From positions 3,906,001 through 3,970,000 of the forward strand of contig NZ_RBKU01000001.1 of NCBI RefSeq assembly GCF_003633615.1: a stretch of 64,000 nt of DNA, read 5' to 3'. The position numbers and the translations under genes were made by a program. Of the stretch, positions 60,432 to 64,000 are shown piece by piece. This DNA comes from Mucilaginibacter gracilis (lineage in GTDB: Bacteria > Bacteroidota > Bacteroidia > Sphingobacteriales > Sphingobacteriaceae). Each line of letters begins with the position of its first letter. The stretch's first letter is position 1. The notes below the pieces were generated by a model. That model saw only the letters and a list, made by a program, of their open reading frames with translations. It had not been told where the DNA came from and did no database searches.

Positions 60432-63400
60432 ATGTTAAATTTTAAAATAGAGCACGAATTTATGAAATTGAACCTTACGCCGCAATTAAATCGGCGTTTA
60501 TCAGGCCGCACATGGTTAACCCGCTTAGTAGCCTTAACATTTTTACTGTTGCCTTTGTATACACAGGCGCAGGGACAAAAGACGCTGAAAATAGAGAAAA
60601 GTACACTCGAAAAAGCGATTGCAAACATCAGAACTACCTACGGGGTAGTTATCGCTTACAATAAATCAGATATTCAGGCTGTTGAGGTTGCAGGTGGCGA
60701 ATTTAAAAACATTTCTGTTGATCAGCTGCTGGAAATGGTGTTGAAAGGCAGTGGTTTTACTTATCAGAAGAACGGCTTGTCGTATGTGGTTCTTAAAACC
60801 CCTGCTCCGAAAAGCCCAAACGCATCAGCCGGCGGCGGCCCCGGCACCCTTAAAGGTCGCGTTGTAGAATTTGAAACCTCGCAGCCCCTGCCTGGGGCGT
60901 CAGTATACATTGTTGAACTACAAAAAGGTATGCAGTCCAATATCGATGGATATTATAGCTTCACCAATATTCCATCTGGTAAATATACGGTTCAGGTATC
61001 ATATGTCAGCTTCGCAACAGAAAAAGTAATTGTAGAAGTCAAGCCAGGCAAAGAAGCGACCTATGATATTAAATTGCAGGGATCTAACTCATTAAAAGAG
61101 GTAGTGATCAGCAGTGTCAAAAAAAGCCGTGCCCCCGTTTCACATACCTCTGAACGCCAGGTATTGGAAGAAGTCAAGCAGGCATCAATGGTGGTATCGG
61201 CCATTTCCTCTGAACAGATCAGCAAATCTGCCGACAGAAATGCCGCTGAAGTTATGCAACGCGTATCGGGGGTAACTACTGTAGATGACAAATTTGTCAT
61301 TGTTCGCGGATTGAATCAAAGGTATAATTTAACATATCTTAATGATAACGTAGCGCCAAGTACCGAGTTATATAGCCGGGCTTTCGCGCTCGACCTGATA
61401 CCAAGCAGGATCATTGATAAAATATTGGTCTTCAAATCTCCATCACCCGAAAACCAGGGCGATGCCACAGGCGGCGTGGTCAAGATCTACACCAAGGATG
61501 CAAAAAATTTAAAGCATTTCGACATCGAAGTGCAGACTGGCTTGCGAGAGGGTACAACCTTTAAAAATGTGCTTACCTATCAGGGCGGAAAATTTGATTT
61601 TTTAGGTTTTGACGACGGAACGCGCAAACTACCAACTGTAGTACCAGCCTACGGTAGTTTACAAAAAGCTACCATCTCCCAGCAGCAATATGCTAAAGGC
61701 TTTTCCCCTTATTTGTATTTGGGGCAAAAACAGGCATTACCTACCATTCAGATAACAACAAATTACTATGATAGCTACAAGTTGTTTGGGAAACCGTTGT
61801 CGATGCTAACTTCTTTCAGTTACAAACACGAAGATCAGCAAGCCAATATTTATCGCCAGCAAGGTATAGATGATGCCTTTAAAAGTACCATACCGAATGA
61901 CGCGATAACCTTCGAAAATAATAACCGGGAAAGCGCTCAATTAAACCTTCTGCAAAACTTCACTTACAGGCTGCGGGATAGCAGTAACTTACAGTTTAAA
62001 AATTTCTTGTTACAACAAGGCGTGTCAACAACCATAGAAAAGGTATTTCACCGCAGAGTGATGGCCGATCAAAGAGCGTTTGACAATAAAGATATTGTGC
62101 TTTCCTACAGCCAGCGTTTTTTATATGCAGGTAATGTCGGCGGAACACACTATTACGGCGGCGGTAAACATCGTTTTGACTGGAATGGTGGCTTAACCTA
62201 CAGCAGCCAGGAACTTCCGGATCAGCGGGTAATCCGGTTGCAGGCTCCGCTAACTGCTTTTACAACCGGCGACCCCAACCTTTACTGGTTCGCAAGGGGC
62301 AGAAAGGGTGATCCGGAAGATTCCGAAAATCAAAGCAGGATCAACCAGGGTATGATTTCCCGCACCTGGACGCGCAATAACGAAGGGATTTACAATGCTT
62401 CACTGGATTATACTTACAAGTTTAAGCCCTGGCTGTTCCTTAAAGCTGGAACGTTTCAGCAATGGAAGGAGCGAAAAGTTTTCAGAAGGGTTTATACCGT
62501 ACACGAAGGTGACTTTACAGGCACTTACAGCGATTACATAACGGCACCGGGGGGATATGGCACATACGTTGACCCCGCCCTTACAGCGTTCAAGCAACAA
62601 GATCTCAGCAGACTCTGGTCTGCCAATTATCTGCGGGATGACAAGACCGGCTTATTGGTTGTCGATAATACACAAGGTAGCGACGCTTACACGGCTACTG
62701 AACAGAACAACAGCGGTTACGCGCTTATGAGCTTTACACCTGCTCACCGGAAATTTGAAGTTTACGGCGGCGTTAGAATTGAATACGACCGTCAGCGGGT
62801 AGGCGCTGCCGTTCAGCCTACCGATCAGACTGGGATCAATCGTCCGGTGCTGGTCAATATTTCCAAACTGGATATATTGCCATCTGTTAATGCAAGCTAT
62901 CGGCCGCATGATAATTGGGTGCTCAGGGCCGCTTACGGTAAAACGGTTAACCGTCCCGAGTTCACGGAAATCTCTCCGTTTAATGATTACGACTTGGAAA
63001 ACAATACCAGAAGACAAGGTAATCCCTATTTGCGCCCGGCAACCGCATCTAATTACGATCTTAGGCTGGAGTTTTATCCCCGTAAGAACCAATATGGGGA
63101 AACCATCTCAATTGGCGCTTTTTACAAGACCCTGCAAAATCCGATTGAACGAATTAATGCAAGCGACAGGATTTTAAATAGCCCTGCGCTGATTACTTTT
63201 CAGAACGCCGCAAGGGCTTCCATTAAAGGAGTAGAATTTGAATTGCGAAAAAATCTGGATTTCATTCCGGGTAACTTGTTCAAGCGTTTATCGGTGATCG
63301 GTAACCTTACGCTGATCAAAAGCGAAGCCATTAAAGACAGCGCCGACGTAGCCAATGAGCAAAAAGATCAACCTGATAAGCGGATAGGCAATTTTATCAT

Positions 63401-63833
63401 CAAACGCCCGCTACAGGGCCAGGCACCCTATATTGTAAACGTCGGCTTATACTATGATAACGCATCGACAGGGACGAAAATATCAGGCATTTACAATATC
63501 GTGGGCACCCGCATCTATGCGGCGGGAAGAGGGTTTGCTGCTGACCCAACTTTAAATGGATCTCAATTCCGGGGAAGCCTGATGGAACTGCCGCGGCATG
63601 TGGTTGATATTTCGGTAACACAACGTATCGTGAAAACCATCCAGGCCAGATTTTCGGTTCAAAACCTGTTGAATAAGCCAATCGAAATGGCGGAAGATTA
63701 CAATTTTACTTCTAAATATGAACCTGTAAAAACCGTGGTAACTGATGGCGTTACCAAAGTTGAAGGAGACAATATCGCATCAAGATACAATCCGGGCAGG
63801 CATTATGTATTGTCATTTTCTTATTCATTTTAA
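60432..63833 (+). CDS. TonB-dependent receptor, cassette F
   Basis: About 1133 residues from ATG 60432; ATG 60462 (MKLNLTPQLN, giving a shorter leader ending LYTQAQG) is equally plausible, and the upstream TTG is rejected. STN (STLEKAIANIRTTYGVVIAYNKSDI), carboxypeptidase-like domain (GTLKGRVVEFETSQPLPGASVYIVE), plug (AISSEQISKSADRNAAEVMQRVSGVTTVDDKFVIVRGLNQRYN) and barrel ending LSFSYSF. The plug differs from the ARTPDKNIGE type of A-E. A lipoprotein gene starts 11 bases after the stop. Confidence 0.92.
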   Translation: MLNFKIEHEFMKLNLTPQLNRRLSGRTWLTRLVALTFLLLPLYTQAQGQKTLKIEKSTLEKAIANIRTTYGVVIAYNKSDIQAVEVAGGEFKNISVDQLLEMVLKGSGFTYQKNGLSYVVLKTPAPKSPNASAGGGPGTLKGRVVEFETSQPLPGASVYIVELQKGMQSNIDGYYSFTNIPSGKYTVQVSYVSFATEKVIVEVKPGKEATYDIKLQGSNSLKEVVISSVKKSRAPVSHTSERQVLEEVKQASMVVSAISSEQISKSADRNAAEVMQRVSGVTTVDDKFVIVRGLNQRYNLTYLNDNVAPSTELYSRAFALDLIPSRIIDKILVFKSPSPENQGDATGGVVKIYTKDAKNLKHFDIEVQTGLREGTTFKNVLTYQGGKFDFLGFDDGTRKLPTVVPAYGSLQKATISQQQYAKGFSPYLYLGQKQALPTIQITTNYYDSYKLFGKPLSMLTSFSYKHEDQQANIYRQQGIDDAFKSTIPNDAITFENNNRESAQLNLLQNFTYRLRDSSNLQFKNFLLQQGVSTTIEKVFHRRVMADQRAFDNKDIVLSYSQRFLYAGNVGGTHYYGGGKHRFDWNGGLTYSSQELPDQRVIRLQAPLTAFTTGDPNLYWFARGRKGDPEDSENQSRINQGMISRTWTRNNEGIYNASLDYTYKFKPWLFLKAGTFQQWKERKVFRRVYTVHEGDFTGTYSDYITAPGGYGTYVDPALTAFKQQDLSRLWSANYLRDDKTGLLVVDNTQGSDAYTATEQNNSGYALMSFTPAHRKFEVYGGVRIEYDRQRVGAAVQPTDQTGINRPVLVNISKLDILPSVNASYRPHDNWVLRAAYGKTVNRPEFTEISPFNDYDLENNTRRQGNPYLRPATASNYDLRLEFYPRKNQYGETISIGAFYKTLQNPIERINASDRILNSPALITFQNAARASIKGVEFELRKNLDFIPGNLFKRLSVIGNLTLIKSEAIKDSADVANEQKDQPDKRIGNFIIKRPLQGQAPYIVNVGLYYDNASTGTKISGIYNIVGTRIYAAGRGFAADPTLNGSQFRGSLMELPRHVVDISVTQRIVKTIQARFSVQNLLNKPIEMAEDYNFTSKYEPVKTVVTDGVTKVEGDNIASRYNPGRHYVLSFSYSF

Positions 63834-63844
63834 TAAAGCGCACA

Positions 63845-64000
63845 ATGATATATAAATTCAAAAAATCAAGTCAGATCGTACTTATCCTGATGCTTATATC
63901 CGCTTTAGCTGCATGTAAGAAATCACAGGATTTTTATCAAAAGTTGGTAGACATGCCAGAAGTAGTGAACAACTATAACAAGGCATACGAGGTGGACAGT
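63845..64000 (+). CDS. Partial lipoprotein, cassette F
   Basis: 52 codons are visible: MIYKFKKSSQIVLILMLISALAAC, with lipobox LAAC, then KKSQDFYQKLVDMPEVVNNYNKAYEVDS; the gene runs off the window. Its place directly behind receptor F repeats the receptor-lipoprotein pairing. The visible mature part does not show the DUF4397-like opening, so it may belong to another lipoprotein family. Confidence 0.75.
   Translation, partial: MIYKFKKSSQIVLILMLISALAACKKSQDFYQKLVDMPEVVNNYNKAYEVDS

Noticed and set aside
1..64000. CRISPR array or rRNA genes
   Set aside because: No regularly spaced repeats and no rRNA-like conserved blocks were seen on either strand.

Overview
The window comes from a Bacteroidota genome, most likely a member of Sphingobacteriaceae (Mucilaginibacter or Pedobacter type). 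The evidence is the repeated ECF-sigma / FecR / TonB-dependent receptor loci, the Bacteroidota promoter -7 element (TAnnTTTG) in front of many genes, an FISUMP protein, and MobA/MobB/TraG-type mobilisation genes. The assignment rests on protein character only; no search was run.

Layout. 1-6.8 kb is mobile-element backbone: a partial gene, a small operon ending in a frameshifted DUF932 protein, a CHC2 zinc-finger protein, a large serine recombinase translationally coupled to a 50-residue protein, and a histone-H1-like protein. At about 7.25 kb two genes that both lack their N-termini meet head to head. 7.25-13.6 kb holds a TPR-fused serine hydrolase, an AraC regulator, an M3 metallopeptidase and an S41-type peptidase. 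13.6-52 kb is an array of five cassettes (called A-E here). Each has an ECF sigma factor, a FecR anti-sigma factor, a TonB-dependent receptor with an STN signalling domain, and a lipoprotein of about 250 residues, often followed by a tiny membrane protein. A-D are on the plus strand and E is on the minus strand. A PLD-family protein follows, then a mobilisation module (small accessory protein, relaxase, TraG-like coupling protein; 54.2-58.5 kb), then a sixth, more divergent cassette F that runs off the window end.

How it works together. Each cassette has the parts of a FecI/FecR/FecA-type surface-signalling circuit: the receptor binds a ligand, its STN domain signals through the periplasmic part of FecR, and the sigma factor is released or activated. 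No SusD/RagB partner is present. The small lipoprotein occupies that position instead. Cassettes B, C and D are damaged: an IS1634-type element sits in fecR-B, lipoprotein C has a frameshift in its signal peptide, and an IS1182 element sits in receptor D.

The most unusual items are a repeated family of ~44-residue single-span proteins (three copies), a conserved leader hairpin in front of receptors A and B whose loops are exact reverse complements, the same 7-12-7 dyad 48 kb apart at the two mobile-element modules, and a compact tRNA-like structure next to cassette E. Several single-base frameshifts occur, so sequencing error must be weighed against real decay.
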